Positions 39,922 to 52,482 of a stretch of DNA of 64,000 nt are shown here, piece by piece. A program made the position numbers and the translations under genes. Source of the stretch: Providencia alcalifaciens DSM 30120 (GTDB lineage: Bacteria > Pseudomonadota > Gammaproteobacteria > Enterobacterales > Enterobacteriaceae); the NCBI RefSeq assembly GCF_000173415.1, contig NZ_ABXW01000070.1, positions 141,322 to 205,321 on the forward strand, written 5' to 3'. Under the pieces are notes generated by a model. It searched no databases and was not told the origin of the DNA. It saw only the letters and a list, made by a program, of their open reading frames with translations. The first letter of the stretch is position 1. Every line of letters starts with the position of its first letter.

Positions 39922-40347
39922 TTACATAAGCTTTTTAGTTAACTCGATAACTCGAAGTTTCGCTATTGCTTTTGCAAGTTCTGCTGATGCCTGAGCATAA
40001 TCAACATCGCCGTGTGCTTTGCGGACATGTTCTTCCGCTTTGCGTTTAGCTTCCACTGCACGAGCTTCGTCTAAATCTTTACCACGGATCGCTGTATCAG
40101 CGAGTACGATAACGCCAGTTGGTTGAACTTCTAAAATACCGCCGGAGAGGTAAATTAGTTCTTCTTCACCAAACTGCTTCGTAATGCGCACCATGCCCGG
40201 TTTTATGGCAGTCAGCAGCGGGGTATGCTGCGGATAAATCCCCAACTCACCTTCACTACCTGTCACCTGAATTTTTTGTACTAAGCCTTCAAACATCTGT
40301 TTTTCCGCGCTTACTACTTTCAGGTAGTATGTCATTGCAGCTACCAT
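39922..40347 (-). CDS. atpC: F1F0 ATP synthase epsilon subunit
   Basis: A 141-aa central-stalk subunit that links gamma to the c-ring and inhibits ATP hydrolysis through its C-terminal helices. It matches E. coli AtpC ([50 protein letters not shown]). The ATG at 40347 follows GAGAGGT, supporting the longer start MVAAM. It is the last gene of the atpIBEFHAGDC operon, 21 bases after atpD. Confidence 0.96.
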   Translation of the reverse strand: MVAAMTYYLKVVSAEKQMFEGLVQKIQVTGSEGELGIYPQHTPLLTAIKPGMVRITKQFGEEELIYLSGGILEVQPTGVIVLADTAIRGKDLDEARAVEAKRKAEEHVRKAHGDVDYAQASAELAKAIAKLRVIELTKKLM

Positions 40348-40368
40348 ATCAACCTCTCGTCAGATGGA

Positions 40369-41778
<1,410 letters not shown>

Positions 41779-41785
41779 CTAGCTG

Positions 41786-42649
41786 TTAAACCGCGGCAGC
41801 ACCAGAAACGATCTCGGTCAGTTCCTGAGTAATGCTGGCCTGACGAGCTTTGTTGTAAACCAACTGCAACTCTTTGATCAGGTTTCCACCGTTATCTGTA
41901 GCGGCTTTCATCGCTACCATTCGAGCGGCCTGCTCACTAGCTAGGTTTTCAACGACGCCCTGATAAACCTGCGACTCGATATAACGACGCAGCAGGGTAT
42001 CCAGCAACGCCTTAGGATCGGGTTCATATAAATAATCCCAAGATTTCTTCTTCAGCGTTTCGTCATCGCTTGCAGGCAATGGCAGTAACTGAAGAATCGT
42101 TGGCTCTTGAGACATTGTATTGACGAACTTGTTGTTCACCACATACAGTTTATCTAAACGCCCTTCATCATAGGCTTGTAGCATAGAGTTAACTGGGCCA
42201 ATCAAGTCAGAAAGGGTTGGGTTATCACCCATTCCGGTTACTTGCGAAACGACATTGCCGCCTACAGAACCGAAGAATGCTACCGCTTTAGAACCGATTA
42301 AAGCCAAATCAACCTGAACGTTTTTCTCAGACCACGTTTTCATGTCTGCCAGCAGTTTTTTGAACAGGTTAACGTTCAAACCACCACACAGACCACGGTC
42401 TGTTGAAACAACCAAATACCCGACGCGCTTAACTTCACGCTCTTCGAGATATGGATGTTTATATTCCAGATTACCTAATGCAAGGTGACCAATCACACTG
42501 CGCATGGTTTCTGCATAAGGACGGCTGGCCGCCATGCGTTCCTGCGTTTTACGCATTTTGGACGCCGCGACCATTTCCATCGCTTTAGTGATTTTCTGCG
42601 TGTTTTGCACGCTTCCAATCTTGGAACGTATCTCTTTTGCGCCGGCCAT
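41786..42649 (-). CDS. atpG: F1F0 ATP synthase gamma subunit
   Basis: The 287-aa rotor shaft of F1. The N-terminal helix is [31 protein letters not shown] and the C-terminal helix ends with [22 protein letters not shown] (both here cited in part: [28 protein letters not shown]), the hallmark coiled coil of the family. The central [11 protein letters not shown] segment is conserved. It is located between atpA and atpD in the standard order. Confidence 0.97.
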   Translation of the reverse strand: MAGAKEIRSKIGSVQNTQKITKAMEMVAASKMRKTQERMAASRPYAETMRSVIGHLALGNLEYKHPYLEEREVKRVGYLVVSTDRGLCGGLNVNLFKKLLADMKTWSEKNVQVDLALIGSKAVAFFGSVGGNVVSQVTGMGDNPTLSDLIGPVNSMLQAYDEGRLDKLYVVNNKFVNTMSQEPTILQLLPLPASDDETLKKKSWDYLYEPDPKALLDTLLRRYIESQVYQGVVENLASEQAARMVAMKAATDNGGNLIKELQLVYNKARQASITQELTEIVSGAAAV

Positions 42650-42704
42650 TTCTGCTTCTCCTTATTAACCAGACGGCCCATAAAAATTCACGGGCCGAAT
42701 AGTA

Positions 42705-44246
42705 TTACCAGGACTGGGTGGCTTTGAATGACTCGAGCAGTTTATTCAACTTAGCTTCGATATCATCGTTATATTTGCCCGCCAGACCAATTTCGTTCAT
42801 AAGGTCAGCATGCTCGCGCTGTGCAAATGAAACTAATGCAGCTTCGAATGCACCAATTTTTGCTAACTCAACATCGTCCAGATATCCACGCTCTGCAGCG
42901 AACAGAGACAGTGCCTGCTCTGCTACTGACATTGGTGCATACTGTTTCTGTTTCAGCAGTTCAGTTACTTTCTGACCATGGCTCAACTGTTTACGAGTTG
43001 CGTCATCGAGGTCGGAAGCAAACTGAGCAAACGCTGCCAGTTCACGGTATTGAGCCAGTGCTGTACGGATACCACCAGACAGTTTCTTAATGATTTTAGT
43101 CTGAGCAGCACCACCAACACGAGATACTGAAATACCTGGGTTAACCGCTGGACGAATACCAGAGTTAAACAGGTTAGATTCCAGGAAGATCTGACCATCT
43201 GTAATCGAAATTACGTTTGTTGGTACGAATGCAGAAACGTCACCCGCTTGAGTTTCAATGATTGGCAGAGCAGTCAATGAACCTGTTTTACCTTTCACTT
43301 CACCTTTCGTGAATGCTTCTACGTAATCAGCGTTAACGCGAGCAGCACGCTCAAGTAAACGTGAGTGCAGATAGAAAACATCACCAGGGTATGCTTCACG
43401 TCCAGGTGGACGACGCAGTAACAGTGAAATTTGACGGTATGCGACAGCCTGTTTAGACAGGTCATCATAAACGATCAGCGCATCTTCACCGCGGTCACGG
43501 AAATATTCACCCATCGCGCAGCCAGAGTATGGTGCTAAGTATTGCAGTGCAGCTGATTCAGATGCAGTTGCAACAACAACAATGGTATTTTCCAGAGCGC
43601 CGTGCTCTTCCAGTTTACGTACTACGTTAGAAATAGTTGATGCTTTCTGTCCGATAGCAACGTAAACACATTTGATGCCAGAATCACGTTGGTTGATGAT
43701 TGCATCGATCGCCAGAGCTGTTTTACCAGTTTGACGGTCACCGATGACAAGCTCACGCTGACCACGGCCGATTGGAATCATCGCATCGACTGATTTATAA
43801 CCAGTCTGTACTGGTTGATCAACTGATTGACGGTCGATAACACCCGGAGCAATAACTTCTACAGGAGAGAAGCCATCGTGCTCAACAGGACCTTTACCAT
43901 CAATTGGTTGACCCAGAGTATTCACTACACGTCCTAACAGGCCACGGCCTACTGGAACTTCAAGAATACGACCAGTACATTTAACTTTCATGCCTTCTGC
44001 TAAATCAGCATAAGGACCCATCACAACAGCACCAACAGAGTCACGCTCTAAGTTCAGTGCGATTGCGTAACGGTTGCCAGGCAGTGCGATCATTTCACCC
44101 TGCATGACTTCGGCTAAACCGTGAATACGAATGATACCGTCGTTAACGGAAACAATCGTACCTTCATTGTGAGCTTCACTCACAACATCGAACTGAGCAA
44201 TACGCTGTTTGATCAGTTCGCTGATTTCGGTGGAATTCAGTTGCAT
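42705..44246 (-). CDS. atpA: F1F0 ATP synthase alpha subunit
   Basis: The 513-aa nucleotide-binding, non-catalytic F1 subunit. The Walker A motif [11 protein letters not shown] is near residue 170, and the family signature [17 protein letters not shown] is near 365-381. The N-terminus [16 protein letters not shown] contacts the delta subunit. It follows atpH after 14 bases and precedes atpG by 55 bases. No irregularities were seen. Confidence 0.97.
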   Translation of the reverse strand: MQLNSTEISELIKQRIAQFDVVSEAHNEGTIVSVNDGIIRIHGLAEVMQGEMIALPGNRYAIALNLERDSVGAVVMGPYADLAEGMKVKCTGRILEVPVGRGLLGRVVNTLGQPIDGKGPVEHDGFSPVEVIAPGVIDRQSVDQPVQTGYKSVDAMIPIGRGQRELVIGDRQTGKTALAIDAIINQRDSGIKCVYVAIGQKASTISNVVRKLEEHGALENTIVVVATASESAALQYLAPYSGCAMGEYFRDRGEDALIVYDDLSKQAVAYRQISLLLRRPPGREAYPGDVFYLHSRLLERAARVNADYVEAFTKGEVKGKTGSLTALPIIETQAGDVSAFVPTNVISITDGQIFLESNLFNSGIRPAVNPGISVSRVGGAAQTKIIKKLSGGIRTALAQYRELAAFAQFASDLDDATRKQLSHGQKVTELLKQKQYAPMSVAEQALSLFAAERGYLDDVELAKIGAFEAALVSFAQREHADLMNEIGLAGKYNDDIEAKLNKLLESFKATQSW

Positions 44247-44260
44247 ATGCTCCAGTCCCC

Positions 44261-44794
44261 TTAAGACTGCAAGACGTCAGTTAAACGCTCTAAGCGACCG
44301 CGGACACTTCCGTCAATGACGAGGTCTCCAGCACGAATGATCACTCCAGCAATAACAGACTTATCAATTTTGCAATTCAGCTTAACTTTGCGTGACAGAC
44401 GTTTTTCCATCGCTGCAGAAATTTTAGCTGACTGCTGTTCACTCAGTTCGTTCGCAGAAAGAACATCAACTTCAACAGTTGATTCCAGCGTATCGCGCAA
44501 TTGAATAAATTGAGCTAATACTTCTGGCATCGTTGTTAAACGACCGTTTTCCGCCATAACACGAATCAGATTTTGAACATGCTCGTCAATTTCATCTCCA
44601 CAAACAGAGATAAACGTTTTAGCTAATGTTTCTGGTGCAATAGAACCAGAAAGCAGCTCACCAACCTGTGCATTGCGCGTCACCTCAGAGGTGAAGGCCA
44701 GCATTTCCTGCCATTTAGCAACAGCTTGGTTTTCCACAGCAAAGTCAAAAGCTGCTTTGGCGTAGGGGCGAGCTACAGTAGCGATTTCAGACAT
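44261..44794 (-). CDS. atpH: F1F0 ATP synthase delta subunit
   Basis: The 177-aa stator subunit joining F1 alpha to the b-subunit dimer. It matches E. coli AtpH: start [17 protein letters not shown], then the conserved [11 protein letters not shown] and the C-terminal [27 protein letters not shown] block (partly cited: [23 protein letters not shown]). It is 12 bases downstream of atpF within the operon. Confidence 0.96.
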   Translation of the reverse strand: MSEIATVARPYAKAAFDFAVENQAVAKWQEMLAFTSEVTRNAQVGELLSGSIAPETLAKTFISVCGDEIDEHVQNLIRVMAENGRLTTMPEVLAQFIQLRDTLESTVEVDVLSANELSEQQSAKISAAMEKRLSRKVKLNCKIDKSVIAGVIIRAGDLVIDGSVRGRLERLTDVLQS

Positions 44795-44806
44795 GCCCCT
44801 CCCTCC

Positions 44807-45277
44807 TTACAGTTCAGCGACTAGTTTATCAACGATGTCGCTGTTAGCAGCTTCATCCACGGAACGTTCGATGATCTTCTCGGCACCTGCGATAGCAAGC
44901 ATCGCAACCTGTTTACGTAACTCTTCACGTGCACGTTTACGCTCAGCATCAATTTCAGCTTGCGCTTGTGCTACGATTTTTGCACGTTCTGCTTCTGCTT
45001 CCGCTTTAGCTTCATCAATCATTTGAGTGCGTTGTTTATTCGCTTGCTCGATGATGACTTGAGCTTCAGCTTTCGCTTTTTTCAGTCGGTCGGTTGCGTC
45101 GGTTTGCGCCAGTTCCAGGTTCTTTTTAGCACGTTCTGCGGAAGATAAACCGTCAGCAATTTCTTTTTGACGTTTTTCTATGGCCGCCATAATTGGTGGC
45201 CATACATACTTCATACAGAACAAAACAAACAGGACAAACGCGATAGCCTGGCCGAGGATTGTTGCATTTAGATTCAC
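44807..45277 (-). CDS. atpF: F1F0 ATP synthase subunit b
   Basis: The 156-aa peripheral stalk. One N-terminal membrane helix ([20 protein letters not shown]) is followed by a long charged coiled coil rich in Ala/Lys/Glu. The open frame begins at a TTG (45283), but the GTG at 45277 follows AGAGGT at good spacing and gives the exact E. coli-like start [11 protein letters not shown]. coli atpF also uses GTG. It lies 58 bases downstream of atpE. Confidence 0.96.
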   Translation of the reverse strand: MNLNATILGQAIAFVLFVLFCMKYVWPPIMAAIEKRQKEIADGLSSAERAKKNLELAQTDATDRLKKAKAEAQVIIEQANKQRTQMIDEAKAEAEAERAKIVAQAQAEIDAERKRAREELRKQVAMLAIAGAEKIIERSVDEAANSDIVDKLVAEL

Positions 45278-45335
45278 AGACAATACCTCTTATTTATTAG
45301 TTAGTTAATGTTCTTAATATGTGCCGTAACGTTAA

Positions 45336-45593
<258 letters not shown>

Positions 45594-45621
45594 TCAGTTA
45601 ATACAATTATTGATAATAAAA

Positions 45622-46473
<852 letters not shown>

Positions 46474-46848
46474 TTACCGTTTTACAACGGCTGGTGCAAC
46501 AATCTGAACAATCAGCACCGCTAAATAGGTCAAACCCAGTGGTGTTAGTGACGCTTTAAACACACCAAAAGCAACAACTAAGACAGTAATTGTTGTAACA
46601 ACCTTTAACCCTGCTCCTAATGCAAAGAACCAGGCTATGCGGATAGGTTCATCCTCTTCTTTTGCTTTTTGAAAGCGTGATAGCAGCATAAATACGATAT
46701 TTGGTAACCAGCATGCTAACCCACCAGCAAGAGCAGAGGCCCCCCATTCTATACTATTTGCACAGAAAGCCCCACTGAGGATTACAAAAGTTATTAACTG
46801 AATAGACAGTTGCTTAGTCGCATTACTGCCATAAAGGGAAACAAACAT
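46474..46848 (-). CDS. atpI: ATP synthase accessory protein I
   Basis: A 124-aa membrane protein with four predicted helices, first in the atp operon. AtpI is not part of the finished enzyme but has been linked to c-ring assembly and cation transport. Conserved features include the SIEWGASALAGGLACWLPN stretch, typical of enterobacterial AtpI. It lies 33 bases before atpB; the promoter must be in the 589-base gap upstream. Confidence 0.9.
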   Translation of the reverse strand: MFVSLYGSNATKQLSIQLITFVILSGAFCANSIEWGASALAGGLACWLPNIVFMLLSRFQKAKEEDEPIRIAWFFALGAGLKVVTTITVLVVAFGVFKASLTPLGLTYLAVLIVQIVAPAVVKR

Positions 46849-47081
46849 AACTTGTGTACTCCCAGCTCTCTCAGCCTAAGAAACGCTAAGGGTTGTATAA
46901 AACTGCCTTTGCTTAAATGTGTCAAGAGACAAAAACGTGCAAATTATACGGGCAGGCGAAATGAATTCAATCAGTAAGTAGCGAAAAGGTGAATAAATAT
47001 TTAATTTTTTCGAGATAGCGCAGAATTAAGACAGGTGAGATTAATAATTTATTAACGATTAGTCGCCTAAAAATAACTTTA

Positions 47082-47097
47082 TGTGATTAAGATCACA
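47082..47097. promoter_or_regulatory. Consensus CRP-type site upstream of the atp operon
   Basis: TGTGATTAAGATCACA has both perfect CRP half-sites (TGTGA-N6-TCACA). It lies 234 bases upstream of atpI within the 589-base gap 46849-47437. The core is also close to an FNR site (TTGAT-N4-ATCAA). The rest of this gap is very AT-rich, with no ORF or RNA recognised apart from the rsmG terminator. Confidence 0.65.
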
Positions 47098-47360
47098 ACA
47101 AATAGTAATCTCTTGATTAATAACCACACTCTTTATCTGGTTAGGAACCTATTTTTAAGCCATAAATCAAATAATTAAACTTGTTATTTTTTACACAAAA
47201 AATAGCAAATGATAATTTGAATATTTCATTATTAATGCTAAAACGATTTAGTAAAAATATTAGATTGGGAATATTATTACCCTTAACGTGATTATTTTTG
47301 ATATATATTGGTTAATATCATGTAAATAATAAGTGAATTTAAAATAATTTTATTTTAATT

Positions 47361-47399
47361 AAATATAAAAATAGCCGTAACATTGTAAATGTACGGCTA
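47361..47399 (-). terminator. Terminator of mnmG-rsmG
   Basis: TAGCCGTA (47372-47379) pairs with TACGGCTA (47392-47399), and the stem continues with CATT/AATG across a one-base bulge. On the minus strand TTTTTATATTT follows, 39 bases after the rsmG stop. Confidence 0.75.
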
Positions 47400-47437
47400 C
47401 CGCTCTAAAAGATAAAATAATTTTGCTCACAATTAAG

Positions 47438-48070
47438 TTATTTTTTTAATAGCTTAACCAAGTGCCGTTGCTCATCCAATTCAGGAATTTTTAGCTCTGT
47501 GATTGACTCAATTTCAAAACCCTCAGGGAGCTGCGCTAACTCTTCATCACGAACCACGCCTTTTAAGGCATAAAAGCGCCCTTCTTTCGCGGGAAGATGA
47601 TGACACCAGCTCAACATGTCATTAAGTGAAGCAAAAGCTCGGCTGATAACCCCATCAAATCCCTCATTGGCAGGATACTCTTCCACTCTAAATTGCACAG
47701 GTTCAATATTCGTCAGACCGAGTTCATGTTGAACCTGCTTAAGAAAGCGTACACGCTTCCCTAAGCTATCAAGCAATACAAAGTGAGCATCTGGACGGAC
47801 AATGGCCAAAGGAACGCCAGGAAGCCCTGGACCGGTTCCTACGTCGATAAATTTGTTACCCTTGAGATGTCCGTTCACCACGATGCTGTCCATGATGTGG
47901 CGAACTAACATTTGTTCAGGCTCACGTACCGACGTCAAATTGTAGGCTTTGTTCCATTTGTGCAGTAAGCCAACATAATCAACTAATTGCTGTTTTTGCT
48001 TATCCGTCAGTTGGATATCGGCTTTTGCCAATAGCTTTGTCAGTTTGCTGAGTAAATCCATATTATGCAC
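47438..48070 (-). CDS. rsmG: 16S rRNA (guanine527-N7)-methyltransferase
   Basis: A 210-aa SAM-dependent methyltransferase (formerly GidB) that modifies G527 of 16S rRNA; its loss gives low-level streptomycin resistance. The SAM-binding motif is [17 protein letters not shown] near residues 75-91, and [13 protein letters not shown] is conserved. Its start overlaps the mnmG stop by 8 bases, the standard mnmG-rsmG coupling. Confidence 0.96.
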   Translation of the reverse strand: MHNMDLLSKLTKLLAKADIQLTDKQKQQLVDYVGLLHKWNKAYNLTSVREPEQMLVRHIMDSIVVNGHLKGNKFIDVGTGPGLPGVPLAIVRPDAHFVLLDSLGKRVRFLKQVQHELGLTNIEPVQFRVEEYPANEGFDGVISRAFASLNDMLSWCHHLPAKEGRFYALKGVVRDEELAQLPEGFEIESITELKIPELDEQRHLVKLLKK

Positions 48071-49952
48071 TCCGACGCAGCATGCCTTGCTTCTTCAGCC
48101 AAACGAGCAGAATCGAAATTGCTGCTGGTGTGATCCCTGAAATACGTGAAGCCTGACCGATAGAAGTTGGTTTGTGGTCATTCAGCTTCGCCATAACTTC
48201 GTTCGAGAGACCTTTGACTTGTTTGTAATCTAAATCCACAGGAAGCAACGTGTTTTCATTACGTAATTGACGCTCGATCTCTTCTTGTTGACGTGCAATA
48301 TAGCCTTCATATTTCACTTGAATTTCAACTTGATCTGCAGCTTGAGGATCTTCAACGCCTGGAGCAAACAAATTCAACGAAGTCAGCATTTGATACGTCA
48401 TTTCAGGACGGCGTAGTAAATCTTCACCATTCGCTTCTTTGGATAATGGCACGGTCAAAATTTGGTCAATTTCTTCATGGTTATCTGATTTAGGGTGAAC
48501 CCAAATGTCTTTTAAGCGTTGACGTTCTTTTTCGATCAATTCGACTTTTCGGTTGAAGTGTTCCCAACGAACATCGTCAACTAAGCCTAATTCACGACCT
48601 TTTTCAGTTAAACGTAAGTCCGCATTATCTTCACGTAACATCAAACGGTATTCCGCACGCGAAGTGAACATGCGGTACGGTTCTTTGGTTCCTAATGTGC
48701 ACAGATCGTCAACCAGTACGCCCACATAGGCTTGGTCACGACGTGGGAACCAACCATCTAAGCCAAACGCGTGTTGTGCAGCATTCAGACCCGCTAATAA
48801 GCCTTGTGCTGCGGCTTCTTCATAACCTGTGGTTCCGTTAATTTGACCAGCAAAGAACAAGCCTTCAATAAATTTGCTTTCCAGCGTTTGTTTCAGATCT
48901 CGTGGGTCAAAGAAATCGTACTCAATAGCGTAGCCAGGTCGAACGATCCTTGCATTTTCCATCCCTTTCATAGAATGGACAATTTGCATTTGTACATCAA
49001 ATGGCAGGCTGGTGGAGATCCCATTAGGGTAAATTTCGTTACTTGTTAAACCTTCTGGTTCTAAAAAGATTTGGTGAGCGTTTTTATCTGCAAAGCGCAT
49101 CACTTTGTCTTCAATTGAAGGGCAGTAACGAGGACCTATCCCTTCGATGATCCCTGCATACATAGGGCTGCGATCTAAGTTATTACGGATCACATCATGG
49201 GTTTGTTCATTGGTATAGGTGATGTAACAAGGCACTTGCTGTGGATGCTGCTCTTGTGAACCTAAAAATGAGAATACAGGCATTGGGTCGTCACCTAGCT
49301 GTTGTGCCAGTTGACTGAAATCGATCGTTCTTGCATCAATACGTGGTGGTGTCCCAGTTTTTAAACGATTTACACGTAATGGTAATTCTCTTAAGCGTTG
49401 AGATAACGTAATGGCTGGAGGATCTCCTGCACGACCACCACTGTAATTTTCTAAACCAATGTGAATTTTTCCATCAAGGAAAGTACCCACAGTCAATACC
49501 ACAGCTTTGGCTTTAAATTTTAAGCCCATGCGAGTAACAGCTCCGGTTACTCGGTTGTTTTCAACAATCAGATCTTCAACAGGTTGTTGGAAGATCATCA
49601 AGTTTGGTTGATTTTCTAATGCCGTTCTAACCGCTTGGCGATATAGCACGCGGTCTGCTTGTGCTCGAGTTGCACGAACAGCAGGACCTTTGCTTGCATT
49701 GAGCGTTCTAAATTGAATACCCGCTTTATCTGTTGCGGTTGCCATTAAACCACCAAGGGCATCAATTTCTCTTACCAGATGTCCCTTACCGATCCCACCG
49801 ATGGCTGGGTTGCAAGACATCTGGCCCAATGTATCAATATTGTGAGTCAGTAATAGGGTTTGACGCCCCATACGTGCAGCTGCCATTGCTGCCTCAGTAC
49901 CGGCATGACCACCACCAATTACGATGACGTCAAATTGCTCTGGATAAAACAT
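48063..49952 (-). CDS. mnmG: tRNA uridine-5-carboxymethylaminomethyl modification enzyme
   Basis: The 629-aa FAD-binding subunit of the MnmE-MnmG complex, which modifies the wobble uridine of several tRNAs. The N-terminal dinucleotide fold is [22 protein letters not shown] (cited in part: [12 protein letters not shown]), followed by [15 protein letters not shown], a family signature. The C-terminal [15 protein letters not shown] and KGLSNEV segments match E. coli. Its position next to oriC, reading away from it, is conserved in enterobacteria. Confidence 0.97.
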   Translation of the reverse strand: MFYPEQFDVIVIGGGHAGTEAAMAAARMGRQTLLLTHNIDTLGQMSCNPAIGGIGKGHLVREIDALGGLMATATDKAGIQFRTLNASKGPAVRATRAQADRVLYRQAVRTALENQPNLMIFQQPVEDLIVENNRVTGAVTRMGLKFKAKAVVLTVGTFLDGKIHIGLENYSGGRAGDPPAITLSQRLRELPLRVNRLKTGTPPRIDARTIDFSQLAQQLGDDPMPVFSFLGSQEQHPQQVPCYITYTNEQTHDVIRNNLDRSPMYAGIIEGIGPRYCPSIEDKVMRFADKNAHQIFLEPEGLTSNEIYPNGISTSLPFDVQMQIVHSMKGMENARIVRPGYAIEYDFFDPRDLKQTLESKFIEGLFFAGQINGTTGYEEAAAQGLLAGLNAAQHAFGLDGWFPRRDQAYVGVLVDDLCTLGTKEPYRMFTSRAEYRLMLREDNADLRLTEKGRELGLVDDVRWEHFNRKVELIEKERQRLKDIWVHPKSDNHEEIDQILTVPLSKEANGEDLLRRPEMTYQMLTSLNLFAPGVEDPQAADQVEIQVKYEGYIARQQEEIERQLRNENTLLPVDLDYKQVKGLSNEVMAKLNDHKPTSIGQASRISGITPAAISILLVWLKKQGMLRRSA

Positions 49953-50040
49953 GTGTGAACCTTAACGTTAGAAAATGCGGATTCTGCATTCGAGGAGTGA
50001 ATTCTACTCAAGTTTGTTGGGGAGACCAAGCCCTGACCTC

Positions 50041-50330
50041 CCGCCTATATAATATAAAGATCTTTTTTATTTAAAGATCTCTTTATTAGATCTTTTATTA
50101 GGATCGACCATTTCTGTGGATAAGTGATTTTTCACTTTAAAGATCATCAAAGTGTAAAGGATCATATACTGTGAATGATCCGTGATCCTATTGCGTATAA
50201 GCTGGGATCTAAATAGGGACTTATGCACAGGTCTTGAACGACCTAAAACTTATAATCTGGATAACTACCGGTTAATACCATGATCTTACCGTAGTTATCC
50301 ACAGTTGATTGCTGCTAATTTGAACAAATT
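50041..50330. other. oriC: Chromosomal replication origin oriC
   Basis: This non-coding gap between mnmG and mioC has the E. coli oriC layout. AT-rich 13-mer-like repeats starting with GATC (50058-50105, duplex-unwinding element) are followed by DnaA boxes: R1 TGTGGATAA (50115-50123), R2 TTATGCACA (50221-50229), R3 TCTGGATAA (50256-50264) and R4 TTATCCACA (50295-50303). Many GATC sites (Dam/SeqA) are present. GTATAAGCTGGGATC and GATAACTACCGGTTA are shared almost exactly with E. coli. The origin is therefore at this point of the chromosome. Confidence 0.95.
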
Positions 50331-50775
50331 AGAGTTCGTTTGCCCAAGTTTTAACCCATTCTCCTGCAGGATCTTCAGGAATTTCGTGTTGCTGAACATC
50401 AATTTCAAAGCAATCACCGATCCTTTTCGCGCCATTTTCTTGTAATAAAGTATCTAGCGTGTGGATTGCACCACAAAAGGTATCGTATTCCGAGCTACCA
50501 ATACCTACGGCACCATACTTGATCTTACTGAGATCCGGTGATTGAGACTGGATAGCTTCAGCAAGAGGTTGAATATTTTCGGGAAGATCCCCTGCGCCAT
50601 GTGTAGAGCTAACCACCAGCCATAACCCTTCAAGCGGTAAGTCATCTAATTCAGGACCGTGCTGTATATCCGTTTCATAGCCGAGTTCTTCTAAAATCTC
50701 TGCCATATGCTCTGAGACATATTCGGCACTGCCCATGGTACTACCGCTAATTAAGGTTACTTTTGTTGCGCTCAT
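50329..50775 (-). CDS. mioC: FMN-binding protein MioC (flavodoxin-like)
   Basis: A 148-aa flavodoxin-fold protein implicated in biotin synthase electron supply. The FMN phosphate loop is ISGSTMGSAEYVSEHMAE at the N-terminus, and VVSSTHGAGDLPENI and GIGSSEYDTFCGA are conserved. Transcription from mioC runs into oriC, and a DnaA box lies at its promoter, as in E. coli, where mioC transcription is linked to origin control. Confidence 0.94.
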   Translation of the reverse strand: MSATKVTLISGSTMGSAEYVSEHMAEILEELGYETDIQHGPELDDLPLEGLWLVVSSTHGAGDLPENIQPLAEAIQSQSPDLSKIKYGAVGIGSSEYDTFCGAIHTLDTLLQENGAKRIGDCFEIDVQQHEIPEDPAGEWVKTWANEL

Positions 50776-50836
50776 GGTTATTCTCTTTCACATTAACAGG
50801 GCGCTATTGTACGCTGTGAATGAGCTGGGATCTACC

Positions 50837-50845
50837 TGTGGATAA
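50837..50845. promoter_or_regulatory. DnaA box upstream of mioC
   Basis: TGTGGATAA, a perfect DnaA box, lies 62 bases before the mioC start in the asnC-mioC gap. This fits DnaA repression of mioC as in E. coli. Confidence 0.8.
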
Positions 50846-50866
50846 TGTGGTTATATCATTTTTTTT

Positions 50867-51328
50867 CTAAGGGCTGATCGTACGCATGATCGGGTTTTGT
50901 AAGGAGATCAGCGTTTCTGTGGACTGTATTTCATCTATGGTCTGGATTTTGTTGATAAGTACGTCTTGTAGAGAATCTATCGATCGGCACATGACTTTAA
51001 TAAAGATACTGTATTGACCTGTTGTGTAGTAAACCTCAACCACTTCTTCTAAAGCATCCAATTTTTTAAGGGCTGTATGGTAGTCTTTAGCACTTTTTAA
51101 AATGATTCCGATAAAACAGCAGACATCAAAGCCGAGTTGTTTTGCACTGATATCAATACGTGTGCCTTTTATGATCCCCGCTTGCTTCATTTTTTCCACT
51201 CGCACATGAATGGTCCCTGGGCTTACTGAGAATTTTTTGGCTAATTCAGCATAAGGTGTACGCGCATTGACCATTAATTCGTGAAGTATGTCACGATCGA
51301 GATTATCGATTTGATAATTTTCAGGCAT
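50867..51328 (-). CDS. asnC: Lrp/AsnC-family regulator of asparagine synthesis
   Basis: A 153-aa asparagine-responsive activator of asnA. The helix-turn-helix is TPYAELAKKFSVSPGTIHVRVEKMK, cited in part as AKKFSVSPGTIHVRV, and the effector (RAM) domain has IFIKVMCRSID and NKIQTIDEIQSTETLISLQ. It is almost identical in plan to E. coli AsnC (152 aa). It is divergent from asnA, with a 161-base control region between the coding parts. Confidence 0.95.
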   Translation of the reverse strand: MPENYQIDNLDRDILHELMVNARTPYAELAKKFSVSPGTIHVRVEKMKQAGIIKGTRIDISAKQLGFDVCCFIGIILKSAKDYHTALKKLDALEEVVEVYYTTGQYSIFIKVMCRSIDSLQDVLINKIQTIDEIQSTETLISLQNPIMRTISP

Positions 51329-51489
51329 TATTTAGTCTCCATTTTGATGATTATTCATTTTTATACCCATTTTTTTAATCAAAATAAACAGTAAAGGCTT
51401 TTTTTAATGATGGATATTGAATTTATACCTCGTTTTGTTGCTTAATCTACACATCGGCTAATTACAGCAAACAAATTATGGGTAATATT

Positions 51490-52482
51490 ATGGACAAGTC
51501 ATTCATCGAACATCAGCAACAAATCAGTTTTGTTAAATCTTATTTCTCACGTTTACTTGAAAAAGAGCTTGGTCTCATTGAAGTTCAAGGTCCTATCCTG
51601 AGCCGCTTAGGCGATGGTACTCAAGATAACTTATCAGGCTGTGAAAAAGCCGTTCAGGTAAAAGTGAAATCCATTCCTGGTGCAACGTTTGAAGTGGTGC
51701 ATTCTTTGGCTAAATGGAAACGCAAAACCTTAGGTCGTTTTGGTTTCAGCGAAGGTCAAGGTCTGTATACACATATGAAAGCGTTACGTCCGGACGAGGA
51801 TCGCTTAACCCCAATCCACTCCGTCTATGTTGACCAGTGGGATTGGGAAAAAGTGATGGCAGATGAGGAGCGTACACTTCCTTATCTGAAGCAGACAGTG
51901 GGTAAAATCTATAAGGCAATAAAAGAAACAGAAGCTGCCGTAAGTAAAGAATTTGGTTTGGCACCGTTCCTGCCAGACCAAATTCACTTTATCCACAGTG
52001 AAGAGCTGCTAAAACGTTACCCAGACTTAGACGCAAAAGGTCGCGAGCGTGCAATTGCTAAAGAATTTGGGGCAGTATTTTTAATCGGTATAGGTGGAAA
52101 ACTGTCTAGCGGCGAATCCCATGATGTTCGTGCTCCAGACTACGATGATTGGACCACAGAAAACGAAGATGGTTTTAAAGGCTTAAACGGTGACATCATT
52201 GTCTGGAACCCTGTACTACAAGATGCGTTTGAAATCTCTTCAATGGGGATCCGCGTAAGCCCAGAGTGCTTAACTCGCCAGCTGGCATTAACTGGTGATG
52301 AAAAACGTATGGAGCTGGAATGGCATCAAGCATTAGTGAAAGGTGAAATGCCACAATCTATCGGGGGTGGTATTGGTCAATCTCGTTTAGTGATGTTGCT
52401 GCTACAACGCAAACATATTGGTCAAGTTCAGTGTGGTGTTTGGTCACCTGAAATGACTGAAACCGTTGAAGATATGCTGTAA
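51490..52482 (+). CDS. asnA: Aspartate-ammonia ligase (ammonia-dependent asparagine synthetase)
   Basis: AsnA makes asparagine from aspartate, ammonia and ATP; it is a class II aminoacyl-tRNA-synthetase-like enzyme. Conserved stretches are [50 protein letters not shown] and [15 protein letters not shown]. The frame opens at 51478, but the ATG at 51490 ([14 protein letters not shown]) aligns with the E. coli N-terminus and gives the standard 330 aa. It is convergent with viaA, with no gap. Confidence 0.95.
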   Translation: MDKSFIEHQQQISFVKSYFSRLLEKELGLIEVQGPILSRLGDGTQDNLSGCEKAVQVKVKSIPGATFEVVHSLAKWKRKTLGRFGFSEGQGLYTHMKALRPDEDRLTPIHSVYVDQWDWEKVMADEERTLPYLKQTVGKIYKAIKETEAAVSKEFGLAPFLPDQIHFIHSEELLKRYPDLDAKGRERAIAKEFGAVFLIGIGGKLSSGESHDVRAPDYDDWTTENEDGFKGLNGDIIVWNPVLQDAFEISSMGIRVSPECLTRQLALTGDEKRMELEWHQALVKGEMPQSIGGGIGQSRLVMLLLQRKHIGQVQCGVWSPEMTETVEDML

